Origin: Phyto melanocephala
Taxonomy: Eukaryota; Arthropoda; Insecta; Diptera; Rhinophoridae
Direction: 5' to 3'
Assembly: GCA_941918925.1 (NCBI GenBank)
Contig: OW799235.1
Span: forward strand, 38,586,701-38,650,700
Length of the DNA: 64,000 nt
A program made the position numbers and the translations under genes. The notes beneath the pieces were generated by a model. The model was not told the origin of the DNA and made no database searches. It saw only the letters and a program-made list of their open reading frames with translations. Positions 11,637-23,500 of this stretch are shown piece after piece (the stretch's first letter is position 1; every line of letters starts with the position of its first letter).

Positions 11637-11999
11637 ATATTAAATAGTTCGACAATTAAATAAAAGTAAAATTAACAATTACACATGGCACGGTGTAGAT
11701 CATATAGACAAATACAAGAACATATATGATCTAAATAAAAAGTTGTGAGTATAACAACCAACAAAAAAAGAGCTTTCATTGCCATCATACTGATGGTTTA
11801 AAGCTACGATTAAAATGTGGTAATTGAAAAGAATAACAAAGAAAAAGGGGAAAAGCTTTAGTGTTGAAGAAATTTCGTTCTCACTCACCATGGCAAATAT
11901 ATGAGTTTATAGGTAAAAGAATTAATTTACAAAATCAATTTTCATATAAACTTGTGAGTTAAATAGATGATATTTACTATCAACACTAAGACATCCCGA

Positions 12000-12570
12000 T
12001 CAAAAGAGTGCTGATGATGAAACCGTAGCTGGTTTCGAAAACGCATTCCACTCGGCTGGTGTCGGGATAATAAGATACTTTTTCAGTATATTCTTTCATT
12101 ACCACAAATAAAAACTGATTTCTTCATATGTATATGAAAAAGAAAATATATGAGAAATTTAGTATAAAAATGAACTTGAGCCAGAATAAAAATAATATAA
12201 TCTTTAAATACAATATTTTTTATCCAGAAAATGAAATTGCTCCGGACTATTTAATTGAACAAATAAGATATGTTGGAGAGGTTCAACCCTACAATCTGAG
12301 AAATACCTTAGATTTTAGAACAAGGCGCGCGGAAACAAGTACAATGCAGAAATCACTATTTTACAAAGGACTTAATTTTTACAATACTATGCCAAATAAT
12401 TTTAAGAGTGAAACAAATATAATTTTTTTTAGAAAAAAAGCTGTAAATTTTATAAAAAATTGTTAATCTTTAATCAGTTGCTATACTATTTTTTCTTTGA
12501 AATGTAATTTTAGAAACTTATTTCAAAAGTATTTTAAATACTACTAATAAATATAAAAAAATAATAATTT
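12000..12570 (+). pseudogene. 5'-truncated LINE: C-terminal end of ORF2
   Basis: From about 12128 a frame reads NIFYPENEIAPDYLIEQIRY and then YNLRNTLDFRTRRAETSTMQ, SLFYKGLNFYNTMP, FRKKAVNFIKNC before the stop at about 12466. YNLRN..DFR and LFYKGL..YN.(L/M)P are typical of the extreme C-terminus of several LINE polymerases. An A/T-rich tail follows. The 12000-12070 segment (CTGATGATGAAACCGTAGC, then GGTTTCGAAAACGC) recurs in fragments near 33900 and inverted near 43600. Confidence 0.65.
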
Positions 12571-12699
12571 AATTCCGCGCACAGGGGTCGATATTATTAT
12601 ATATAAATGTATATAACTTAATACTAGCATATTACCCGCTACTTCTATAGCGCAGTTCCTACATTTTATTAAATACTCAAGTTTTTTTTACTAAATATT

Positions 12700-14425
12700 A
12701 TTATTATTATTATTATTTATTTAATCTTATGAATAAAATTCTAAGACTAAAGTGCAGTAAAAGCACTAGCTGCAGAGGCTATCGGCTTTTGAGTTTTAGA
12801 CTCGAAGTCTAGATTGTTTAATGAAGTTGTAAATAATGTTTATGTTGGTGGCGGTTGTTTCGTGAAGAAGATAGGTAAGTGTGGGATGAGGCTGGTGCAT
12901 ACTTCTTAGGTTGGATAATAATGGACATTCATCAAGAACGTGTTTGACAGTTAAGGCCCTATTACATCTGTTGCATGTTGGGTTGGTTGCTCTTTTCGTT
13001 AGGTATTCATGTGAGAAAGATGTGTGACCAAGCCTCAGTCTGGAAAAAGTCTTATTTTATCTTTTTCTATTGTTGTTGGGTAGGATGGACTAGTGTTGTT
13101 TGGATTGATGATGGAATAGTGATAATGCTTAGATATAGTCTCCTTGAATTTATCTCTTATGTATTTAGTTATATGCCGATGGAGATCAGTTTTTTCAAAA
13201 ATTGGTTCGGTGAAGACAGGTGCATGGGAGGCATGCTTTGCCGCGGTGTCGGCTTTTTCGTTTCCGAAAACGCCTATGTGGCTAGGAACCCAGTGTATTC
13301 TAATTTTATCTTCGTTTCCAATGAGGGCATCTCTGATTTTAATTATAGTGCTCCAGTTGTTGTTGAATGGATTAGAAATGATTTTCAGCGCTGAGAGACT
13401 ATCAGAAAAGATGATTGTTTTCTCTTTAGAGGAGATTGCTGACTGGACAGCTCTATATAAAGCACAAGATTCTGCTGTGAAAACAGAAGAGTAATTGTGG
13501 AGAATGCGTAAGATCAGGATATTACCGTTGTTGTCTACCACTGCATATGCTGTTGTGTTGCACGTGGACTTGGTGCCGTCAGTGTAAATAAAGTTCCAGC
13601 CAAGCTCTTTGAAACGTGTTTTGCTTTCTGCGAAGAGGCTTAGGAGTTCATCTTTAGTGGTGTGTTTTTTTCTCATCTTGGATAATGATGTGTCTGTAGA
13701 AATAATGTTGTATTTCCACGGAGGTTTATTGCTGATCTTTTTTGAGTGGTGTAAGGGAATTCCTATGGTTTGGGCTAATTCTAAGGATTGGGCTATTGCT
13801 GATTTGATGCGTTGACGTCTTCTTGGAGTGAGGGCAGATGATATATCCTTGTCGATAATCGAATTGGTGCTGGTGAAGAGTTTTGGGATGATTTTTGCTT
13901 TTATTTCCAATATTCTGTATTCTATGGTTGGGAGGTTAGCCTCACTGAGGATGTTGCTAATCGGTGTTGTTCTGTAAGCGTAAACTGAAGCTCTTGCAGC
14001 CATGTGATAAGGGGATTTTAAAATATTAATTATTGATTGACTGCTATTGCCATATAGGTACAAACCATAATCTATTTTGCTCAAAACAAGAGTTTTGGTT
14101 AGATATGTGAGTGTATTGATGTGAACAAGACTTTTTATTGACAGGTAACGTACAATGTTACCTCTGGACAGAAGTGATCTCTTTAGATGAGTACAGTGTT
14201 CTCTCCAATTATACCTGTGTGAAAAGATGATCCCTAAAATTCTAAGTTGCTTGACGTTTTGTATTCTCAGACCATTGAGCGAAATTGTGTAGTTATCTGC
14301 ATCACATTTTTGTTTTCTGCATATATGAAATCTCTTTGTTTTTTGCAGGGAAATTTTACTGTCTGAGTATTCTGACCACTCTCTAATGTCTTTGATTATT
14401 TTTTCCAGTATAGTTGTTGTATAGT
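12700..14425 (-). pseudogene. I-like LINE: end of RT, RNase H domain and C-terminal Cys motif
   Basis: The minus strand is open from about 14420 to 13035. It starts in the RT thumb (RFHICRKQKCDADNYTISLN, LSKIDYGLYLYG) and continues into an RNase H domain with FIYTDGTK, ESCALYRAV, IFSDSLSAL and HWVPSHIGVFGNEKADTAA, which supply the D, E, D and H/D catalytic residues. After the TGA at 13037 a +1/-1 shift restores RLRLGHTSFSHEYLTKR and CNRCNRALTVKHVLDECP, a CCHC-like motif. The tail is (TAA)n in this orientation, at 12703-12720. RNase H plus a TAA tail is characteristic of the I clade. It is 5'-truncated and inactive because RT palm, endonuclease and ORF1 are missing. Plus-strand frames here are antisense shadows. 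Confidence 0.85.
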
Positions 14426-14629
14426 AGTAGTAGTATAGTAGTTGATAATACAGTTACTACTACTTTTTTTCCTTCTCCTGTGAAGTTACAACTATATGAA
14501 TTAGTTGGAATTATTTTGATTCCGTATTTTCATGTGCATATAGTTGAAAGAAGAGACAATAATAAAATCGGGACATAAATATTGACAGCTTCTACTAAGA
14601 TTTTTTGCTGTTTTTGTCAGGAATTAATT

Positions 14630-15169
14630 AATCATCGATTAAGCCCTAATCGTCTGTCCGTGTGTTGGTTGAAATCAATTTTTAGAACCAACTATATGTT
14701 CCTCAGATCTGTGTATGGTATCAATCTTTTGGAAATATCCGGGAATGAATCGTTATTGAATTTCTGAGATATGAGCAAAAAACCACGACCACCTCGTTTT
14801 TTTCCACAACAAGAACATACAACACATACATACAAACGTGGTATACTGGCTAGACTAAACGTGGCATCAAATCCCAGCTGAGCCAAAAAAAAATTTTTTT
14901 ATTTTTTATTTTATATATTATTTATATTATTATATTTTTAATATTTTTTTTATTATTTATTTATTTTTGTTTGTTTTTTTTTCGAAAGATGCACACGTAA
15001 ACTTATAATTTTACAATGGGATGTTTTTATATATGTATGTTTTTAATATGTATGTACGTATTTCATATGAAATGAATCGTGATACAAACAATTGTTATTG
15101 CATGATTACACGTTGTAAAAGGGTATGTAAGATTCGGCACGGCCGAATATAGCACTCTTACTTGTTTTT
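14630..15169 (+). repeat. Mini-me-like family B copy, 5'-truncated
   Basis: Contains GTCTGTCCGTGTGTTGGTTG, 'gagatatgagcaaaaaacca', 'ccagctgagccaaaaaa', a long T tract (14886-14985), and the end ACACGTTG..GGGTATGTAAG with hairpin ATTCGGCACGGCCGAAT and CTCTTACTTGTTT. The 5' palindrome is missing. Confidence 0.85.
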
Positions 15170-15310
15170 CACTTATTTTAAATTTCAGCTGTCAAGGTTC
15201 ATAGATAAAAAATAATTTTCTATCTTTTCTCATTTATTTCAAATGTCAAACTTTAAATATATATCAAAAAGTTCTCTCCGATCTGCAATTACCTGATGAA
15301 TAAATATTGG
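15170..15310 (+). repeat. Repeat shared by three loci, two of them next to family B ends
   Basis: 'acttattttaaatttcagc' through AATTACCTGATGAAT matches 52200-52360 and, more weakly, 61395-61505. Here and at 61395 it directly follows the 3' end of a family B element. Bases 15310-16140 are AT-rich with no recognisable content. Confidence 0.65.
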
Positions 15311-16149
15311 CTATATTAAGGGTACTCATATGTTAATTTTATATAAAGTGTCAGAACTGAAAATCTGAGCAATAAGGCAGTTATCTTTATTTATACAGTT
15401 GTAAACGGTATGTCCATAAATATGCTTATAAAAACATAAGAATAAATCTATTTGAATTTTATTTATTTTTTGAAAGAACAAAATAATATATCTATTTAAA
15501 TTATAAACATCTTATTAAATTTATTATTTTTTTTTATTATTATTTATTCATATTTTATTATATTTTATATACATTTTTTAAATTTTTATATTTTATATAT
15601 TAATTTACCGTTATACATTTGTTATTAAACTTAACACGACATTTTAAATTATTACTAAATTGGCAATATATGGTAATACGTTAAGAGTTATAACCTACAT
15701 ATGATTACAGATGTCCAATTCATAACCTATCGTAACTGTTGTATAAGTTTTATTGATTTCTCTATTTTTTTAATATATGTATTTAAATATACATATATAT
15801 GTAGATAGATTACATTATATATAATAAAAATTGGGCTTAAATATATACCTCTCTTTGGACAGGTTGTGAATATATGTAAATGTATGTATTTTAAGTTTTT
15901 AAATTATAACAATAAAGAAAAACTTAATATGTCTAAGAAAAATAAATAAATAAATGGTATTTTTTTTGCTATTGGTTTTTTATTATAAATTTTTGCTCAG
16001 TAAGGTTTGCCAATTACCCATAGACTATAAAACGAACAAAGCTTGGCAATTTTTTAAAATTTTTTTATCAAAATTCCTTCTGTTTTTGTATCTGTTTCGT
16101 AAATTACATCCTTTTATGGTCGTCATAATTTTTAGCTAATGGTTACATC

Positions 16150-16365
16150 AACGTACTATAGAGCCAATGCATTGCTTGGAGAGGTTTGTGGGCTAGCGGC
16201 AGCATTGGACCGTATTTCTTCAAGAATGATGAAAATCGCAATGTTACAAGGTACTATGCGATGATGACCGGTTTGAATTGGGTAAAAAAAATAATTGTAT
16301 TTGGTTTTAACAAGACAGTGTCACATACTATACGGTACATGATACCATGATCCTATGAGAGGCTT
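16150..16365 (+). pseudogene. Mariner-like transposase fragment
   Basis: A plus-strand frame reads WASGSIGPYFFKNDENRNVT then YYAMMTGLNW, followed in a shifted frame by QDSVTYYTVHD. This is the region between the first and second catalytic Asp of mariner transposases (WAGGIIGPYFF type and WFQQDGATCHTA type). It is broken by stops and lacks both ends. It lies just downstream of meru. The 335-bp-repeat-like piece at 16497-16560 follows. Confidence 0.7.
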
Positions 16366-16614
16366 AATGTGTTTTTCTTTAATCAAAACGGTTTAAAACT
16401 CACCCCATATAAGTAATTTAACGTCTTATTTTAAAGTATTAAATAAATATGCCTAAAATCAAGGCTTTTTCATACAGGTTTATGTATGTATATGCAACGG
16501 CGAATTGATAAAACAAAACAACTATTTAGGCGATGATTTCTGTCAAGGTCAATTCATAATCATTCGCATTGATACATAACAAATAAACTTTAGAGGAATG
16601 CAGGTTGTAAATAA

Positions 16615-17562
16615 CTAAACTAACATACTGGCATTATTGTCGCAAAATTCATAAATATTGTCAACAAATAGCATTTTTTCGGAATTCTTCGTCGCTTCCA
16701 TGGTCGTTGTTGAAGTTGACTGTGTATTGGTTTGCAGTTTGAAAACATTTTCTATGTCAGTTGGCACATCACATCTATTTGGATCTGTATCTAGCGTTAG
16801 TCGTTTAAGATTATTTATAATTGAAATATCTTGCTTTATTTCATTCTTAACTTCTAATAATTCATGTTCAGTATGTATTATCTCTTGAGCGCATGCCTCA
16901 ATGTTTCGTTGTATTTGTCCTACTGACATTTCCAAATTTCTGTCGGACATTGTGTATAATTCATTGTGAAGTTTGTATATTTTACATTTGCTGGTAAGCT
17001 CTTTGGTGAGAGCATATTCCCGTTCGTATAGCTCGTTCATTTCTGCATTCTTCTGAGCCAATTTGTTGCGAATTGAGCTACGCATAGTGGAATCTTTGCG
17101 TTTACGTAAAAAGTTAACTTTTTCACAATTGTGGGTATTGTCTCGCTGCTTATCATGTGATATTTTTTTGTTCTTGCGTCGACTAGTCGAACGCCGTTTA
17201 CGAATTGAAGAACGAGTTTCGGATAATTTATATAGCCTTTCTTTGTTTGTTTTAGTGTTATCATGTATATCGGAATCTCTGATAGTTGGCTTGATATTGA
17301 CATTTTTAATTTGCCCCTCTACGTTTTTGGAAAAAGCATCCAATGCCAATTGTTGATTACTATATTTTGTATCTAAATTTTGTTCAGTTTTCTTTTCACC
17401 TGTTTTTGATTTACACAATTTCTTTGATTTTTTTGAATGTTTTCTCTTTCCAAAGCTGAGTAAGTTACAAATATAATCGCGAATTGATGATAAAGTTGTA
17501 TTTATTTTGAAAACCTTTGTTGGATCCTGTATATCCTTATGGTGTTTTAAGCTTAAGCGTAT
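16615..17562 (-). CDS. meru: meru terminal coding exon: linker, coiled coil, C-terminal PDZ-type tail
   Basis: This exon follows the acceptor TTTACTTTACAG and is 948 nt, encoding 315 residues and a TAG stop at 16617-16615. It begins IRLSLKHHKDIQDPTKVF, closing the RA domain. Next come a basic Ser/Arg/Lys-rich linker (SSIRKRRSTSRRKNKK), a strongly charged coiled coil (NAEMNELYEREYALTKEL onward, about 90 residues) and an acidic tail ending NNASMLV. A Met at -2 and Val at 0 fit a class II PDZ ligand. No convincing AATAAA was found just downstream on this strand, so the 3' UTR end is unassigned. Confidence 0.85.
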   Translation of the reverse strand: MRLSLKHHKDIQDPTKVFKINTTLSSIRDYICNLLSFGKRKHSKKSKKLCKSKTGEKKTEQNLDTKYSNQQLALDAFSKNVEGQIKNVNIKPTIRDSDIHDNTKTNKERLYKLSETRSSIRKRRSTSRRKNKKISHDKQRDNTHNCEKVNFLRKRKDSTMRSSIRNKLAQKNAEMNELYEREYALTKELTSKCKIYKLHNELYTMSDRNLEMSVGQIQRNIEACAQEIIHTEHELLEVKNEIKQDISIINNLKRLTLDTDPNRCDVPTDIENVFKLQTNTQSTSTTTMEATKNSEKMLFVDNIYEFCDNNASMLV

Positions 17563-20500
17563 CTGTAAAGTAAAATTAGATTTAAAAATTGATGTATTGA
17601 ACTAAAATAAGTTTTCCTAAAAAATTTAGAAAAAACAATAATGTAAAACGAAGGAGATAAAATATTATATAATTATTAAGGTAAGCTCAAACATGGTAGG
17701 CAAATGCTTGAGAATTATGTTCATTAGCGTAACTAAATGATAATACCTGTCATGGGTTTGGGCTTTAGTGCCCCTGCTTTTCAACCTAACTTAACCTAAA
17801 TCATTATAGAAGGGGCAATGATCCCCCCCAGAATTGATTTTAAAGAATTTGAAAACTATTTCATTTATTACAATATATGTACATATGACATGAACTCAGG
17901 TTTTTATTTGCAAAGAGAAAAGTATTTTAAGCTTTTACCACCCCACAAAATATTTGTAACTTCGTAATGACTTTTAATACTGTTTTTAGTATTTAGCGAA
18001 GTGCGAGGAAATGAAAAATAATTAATCAGGTATTCTTTAATAATACACAGCTAAAAATATGTGTTAACTTAATTGTTCTGCTTTTACTTTAAAGGAATAT
18101 CCGTTGGCCAAACTTGAGAACTCGTTATTAATACCACTATTGACAAATGAATTCATTATATGGCCTTACATCTACTTGTTTTTAAAACATTTAAAACTGG
18201 GAGAATTTGTATGAAATTATGCAATCACGACCAACGAAAATATATAAAAGAAATTATGTGTTGTTTAAAATTGTTTGCAAAGTGAGTGTGAGTATGCTTA
18301 AAAGTAGGAAGAGAATTTATTTTACTAAATATTACCTCATTGTGTACATGGCTCCAAGCTTTCCAAACAGGTAAAATTGCCATGTTACCATCATAGCTGC
18401 GTTCTATACCGCGCCAACATTCCGTTATAACGTAATCGCTGTAGTCACGCGATGCTGTTCCATCTTTTATTGTTGTTTATATGTGTGTTAGCGTTTTTTA
18501 TTTGTTGTTTTTATTGGAAAAGTTACATAAAAAGTTAAACCAAAATGGCGCCATTGGTATATGTAGAATAAAACGGAAGTACAGTCAGCATATAATAAAA
18601 GTAAAAAAATAAAAAATAAAAAACAAACAAACAATTAAACAATGTATATATAGCATAAGCCTTATAACTAAGAATAGCGTGCACAAATTTGTATTTACAT
18701 ATGAACATACAACATACAATTAAGGACAAATTTTCGTACTCAGCAAAAACGTTCATTACCAAATAATAACTTAAAATACGAATGTTTTTTTTTTTAATGC
18801 ATTCTCACTATTTACTTTAAAATAATGTATTTAATAATAATTTTAACACTGCGATGCTATTTGAGTAACTGTGAATACATTATTTAAACGTCACTTAATA
18901 TGCAAGTTCTTTATGTCTCCACGTTTTCATAATCAGTGGGGAACCGTAACTCTTTCAGGTGTTAGTTTTTCTAAATGTTGATTTTTCGAATGTCGCTTTC
19001 TTCAACCTGTTGGGTTTTGTACCTTTATCTTTATCAGAAATTGGGCAACCTTATATACATCAAATGTTTGCAATATTTGACAAAGATATCCGGTTCGAAT
19101 TGCTTTGTATTTATTATTATTTTAAGATAAATTTTGATTATTATTGTTAATTTCTGGTTTGTTGTTGTCAGTGCAATTTCTTTCGCCATTAAATTTTATA
19201 CTTTTTATTTTTCTGCTAGAAGTACGATAATATCTCATGATAAAAAGCATCCTATATATTAACTTAAAGTCTAAGGCACCTCCATAACAAATTTGATGAA
19301 AATCTTTCCACCCAGTAGTTTTTAAGGCAATCCAGTTCAGAAAGACAGACAAACAAATACTCAAAAAGGTTTTTTTTTGTATTCTGGATTAAGCCACAAT
19401 CGAAACTTTAAAAAATATTATTTTTTATATTTTTATTGTAGGTATAGAGTAAAAAATAAATAATAGATATTGATTTATTTAAAAAACCGGTTAACTGTTT
19501 TTTATTAAATTTTGAAAAATGAAACAACCGAGTTTTTAAAAAGTACATTATTCGAAAGCCGGGTTTTTAAAAAAATTGAACAATCGATCTCTTTAATCGT
19601 GACGCACTTTACAAACTACTTTATAAAAAAGTACTCACATACGAGTATCAAATTATAATCTTGTCATATTAGTAAAATACTTTGGGCAGTATTCATAAAA
19701 AATATTTTAGGTTTATTAAAGGCTTATTTGACAGATGTTGTAGAGAAATTTGTCAAATAAGCCTTCAATAAACCTAAAATATTTTTTTATGAATACGGCC
19801 CTTAATGTCTAGAATAGTTTTTTAATCACTAAAATGTTAGTTAAGATTTACCTTGCTTTATTACCTTTAAATTGTTTACAGTATTCATAATTGCCATTAT
19901 TGATTTCATCGTCAATTAAAGCTTTGATTATATCATTGCATGTAGTCTTATTGGAGACTCCAGAAACATAACGGGGTTCATCGCAAAGCCATATTGTTAT
20001 TTCTTTTTTACCTTGTTCCTGATTTAAGCAAATACAAAATAAATATAAAAAAATATTTACAACTTATTTTTAAAATGTTATGTGATATATACATATATAT
20101 TTGTTCGTAATCCATTTATAATATAATCGAGTTAGGCTTAAGTTAGGTTAAAATTTATTTCTAACAAATCGATTTACTAGTCTAATAGACAATTCAAATT
20201 ATTAAATTTTTTCACCTTATGTTTAATGATATTGATTATTATGTAATTTGTTTTTATTAAGCAAAAAAAAAAAACAAGTAAGAGCACTATATTCGGCTGT
20301 GCGGAATCTTTTATACCCACCACCAATTTGATGTACTTTTATATCACAAAATGTATTATTTTGTTATTAACAGTAATCGCTATGGAATAATCTCTTTATA
20401 CTAAAATATGTATCACTTTCTCTGTATAACTTCGATATGCAAGTAAAATGTTTTCGTAAATTTAGTATTTCAATGAAAGTATTTCATTAAATTAGGCGTG

Positions 20501-23500
20501 TTGAAGTTGTTTCTACTAATGAATGCAACTTAGATGTTTCAATAAAGTCCTTTCTTCTTCCAAAATCTTTATTAATATAGAAATTATATAAATTTGTGAT
20601 AAAGCGTCATATGATAAGTGAGCGTGTAAAATTTATTTTCCGTTAGTACAAAGCCTTTGACCAAAAAGCAATGATATTAAAATTTCAGAATAATTCATCT
20701 AATTTTGCCGTTTTAAATTTTGAATGTACGACAAAATACACTGCATGGTATAAATTTTCGTACGTTTTGATAACTCATTTCCTAATTCATAGATTTTGGT
20801 AATTTTTGAGGAAAAATATTTTTTTTATTCAAATATACATTCGAATTTTCATGACTCTACGTCAATGCATTTGGACAAAAAAAAATTCAAATTTCAAATA
20901 TTCCGATTAAGTCTATTTTCAATACCAAACAAACCTTGTGTATAAGAAATATTCTGGCAAAATTTTACACATCTAGCTTTTTCGGTCCGACCTTTATCGC
21001 GCTTTCAAAAATCGGAAGGACATACCTAGATCATCATAAAATAAAACTCCTATTCAGAGTACATATACTAAATGGGGTCTAAAATTGATATTTCGATGTG
21101 TTACAAACGGAACGACAAAATGAATATACCCCCACCATTTTTTGTTGGCGGGTATAATAAAATATTTGTTTGGAATATAAAGGATGGCTTAATTTTAAGG
21201 GCCGATGTTGAATGTGAACTACACCTAGACGTCAAATTTTTTTTCTGCATTTCATTTGACATTTCTCAATTTCAATCTAACTCAATTTAAACCATGGAAA
21301 GATATACAATCGAGCAACGCGTTAAAGCTATTCAGGCTTATTATAAAAGTAAGCGTTCAAATCAAAATGCATTTCGTGCACTTCGTGATTCTTTTGTCAA
21401 CATAATCGTTCAAATTCATCCACAATCGGGAGAATTGGAAAAAATATTTAAATTTCAGCAAAACAGGTCTGTATGAAATGTGAGAACATCTGTGAATGCC
21501 ATCTTAGTTCGTTGAATGGGCAACATTGCTGTTTTTCACGATAGTGTGGCAAAAGAGCAGTCAACCTCGACTCATCATCGTACCCAACAATTGAACATCA
21601 ACATCGTCATTGAAAATTTAGATCATCTAATGGAGGTGTGCCGCCGAAGTCGCGGCAGCCATTTGGATGATATTTTATTCCAAACATAATTGAATGATAA
21701 TAATTTCCTAAATAATTTATGTTTTATTCAAAATCACCATCATCGGCACTTAAAATTTAACCACCCTTTACAAAAGCATAGATAGATAAAAATATAATTT
21801 AGTTAAAAAATGTATTTTAAATATTCAAATACATATTTTAAATCTACTGATGTACATTTTTTAATATTTTTAAATCTTTAACCTCTTAAAACTGTGGGAA
21901 CAAATATGTATGTTTAGAGTTGGGCACAAATTGTTACTCTAGTTAATTTTTGTCAACAACTTCGGTCATTTTCGTTTTGTGCAAAAAATTAAAGAGGTTG
22001 TTAGCATGCCATCTAGTAGTTGTTAGTAGAGTCATCTATTGTTTTATGTTGTATTTAGCTACAGTGCAATAGATGGCGCCTAATAAATTTTTATATAAAT
22101 TTAAAGAAAAAAGTGGGCGTGCCACATTTATTTTCCGTTATAACGAAGATTTTGACCAAAAAGCCATGTTTGCAAAATTTCAGAATCGTACATATAATTT
22201 TGTCAGTTTTATTACGTTTTAAATTTAAAATATACACTGTGCGGTATAAATTTTCGTACATTTTGATCTATAACTCCTTTCCTAATGCATAGATTTAAGC
22301 GATGCATTCGATGTTCGAAGGACACGTTTATTTCGACCTACTCTTGTATTACGAGCTATAACTCTTTTCCTAATATTCCGACTTAGCCCAATTTCAATGC
22401 CAAACAAACCTTGTGTATAAGAAAGAATAAGGAAAAATTTGAGCCGCCCAGCTTTTTCGGTGCGACCTCTATCGTGCTTTCAACAGACGGAAAGGCAGAC
22501 GGACATAGCTAGACCGTCATAAAATCAAACCCCTATTCAGAATATATATACTTTATGGGGTCTAAAATGGATATTTCGATGTGTTACAAACGGGATGACA
22601 AAATGAACATGGGGGAATTTGGTGGCGGGTATAAAAAATTAAAAGTTGTAAATATATGAATTTAGTCATCGTTTTTTTTAGCATATCAAAAGGTTTATTT
22701 AAAACTTTACAAGTAAGTCCAAGTATAATTTTAAGATGGCCTAGCTATATTAGTTTTTTGTCATTTAAAAACACAAAGATTTTTCGCAAAAATATTTGTG
22801 ATACATTTGAAATGTTTGATATTGAAAATACGAGGAATCGGTTTGTTAGGAAGAAATTCTGTGGTTTTCATGGGCAACCGCGTATGTTCATTTTATACGA
22901 CTTTGACTTAATAATGCCATATTGCTTGGTTTTAAACAGCCTTTACTTGGTTTTAAAATTTCTCAAATAAAATGGACCTATTTCGATTATTTTAATGGCA
23001 AAACAACGTAACTTCTATATATATTAAAAAATCGGTCAGCAGTAACACGGTTTTGCAGCTCTCCTGAAAAATTTGATTTTAAGACATACGTGGTTGCCCA
23101 TGAAAACCACAGAGTTGTGCTTTGTAATACAAGAGCTTGTCAGAAGGTAATTTTAGCATGAACAAAATGCATTAAAATTTGTATAATGAAAAAGTAAATT
23201 CAAATTTGAATTTACAATAAAACAGGTTAAAGCGCTATATTTGGCTATGCCGAATCTTATATAACAATCATACAATACAGTTGGTGCAACTGTGACAAAC
23301 ACGTATTTAGGAAATCGACAGTTTGAACTTTTAACTGATGGTTTTTTCAGACAATTTTTCGCGGATATCTTTGTCGGCAATGGAATCATTGAACCATATA
23401 CATATATACATACGTAACAAACGTTGCAAGAAGAGTCTGAGTTTTTGCTACGATGTTTTTTTTTTTATTTTTTTTTGGTTATTCTGGAATAAAAAAACTT

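Noticed and set aside
13035..13815. Plus-strand open frames of 68-139 codons
   Set aside because: They lie antisense to the RNase H and C-terminal part of the I-like LINE, whose minus-strand motifs are clear.
16658..17356. Plus-strand open frames across the last meru exon
   Set aside because: Antisense shadows of the coiled-coil exon; no motifs or splice logic.
17786..17802. Telomere-like TTAGG repeat (CCTAACTTAACCTAA)
   Set aside because: Only a couple of imperfect units, and flies of this type lack TTAGG telomeres.
21072..21290. Open frame MGSKIDISMCYKRNDKMNIPPP, also at 35935
   Set aside because: Translation of the family A front region; repeat-derived.
22656..22970. 104-codon plus-strand frame
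   Set aside because: It overlaps a MITE end and has no recognisable motif; hydrophobic chance frame in AT-rich DNA.
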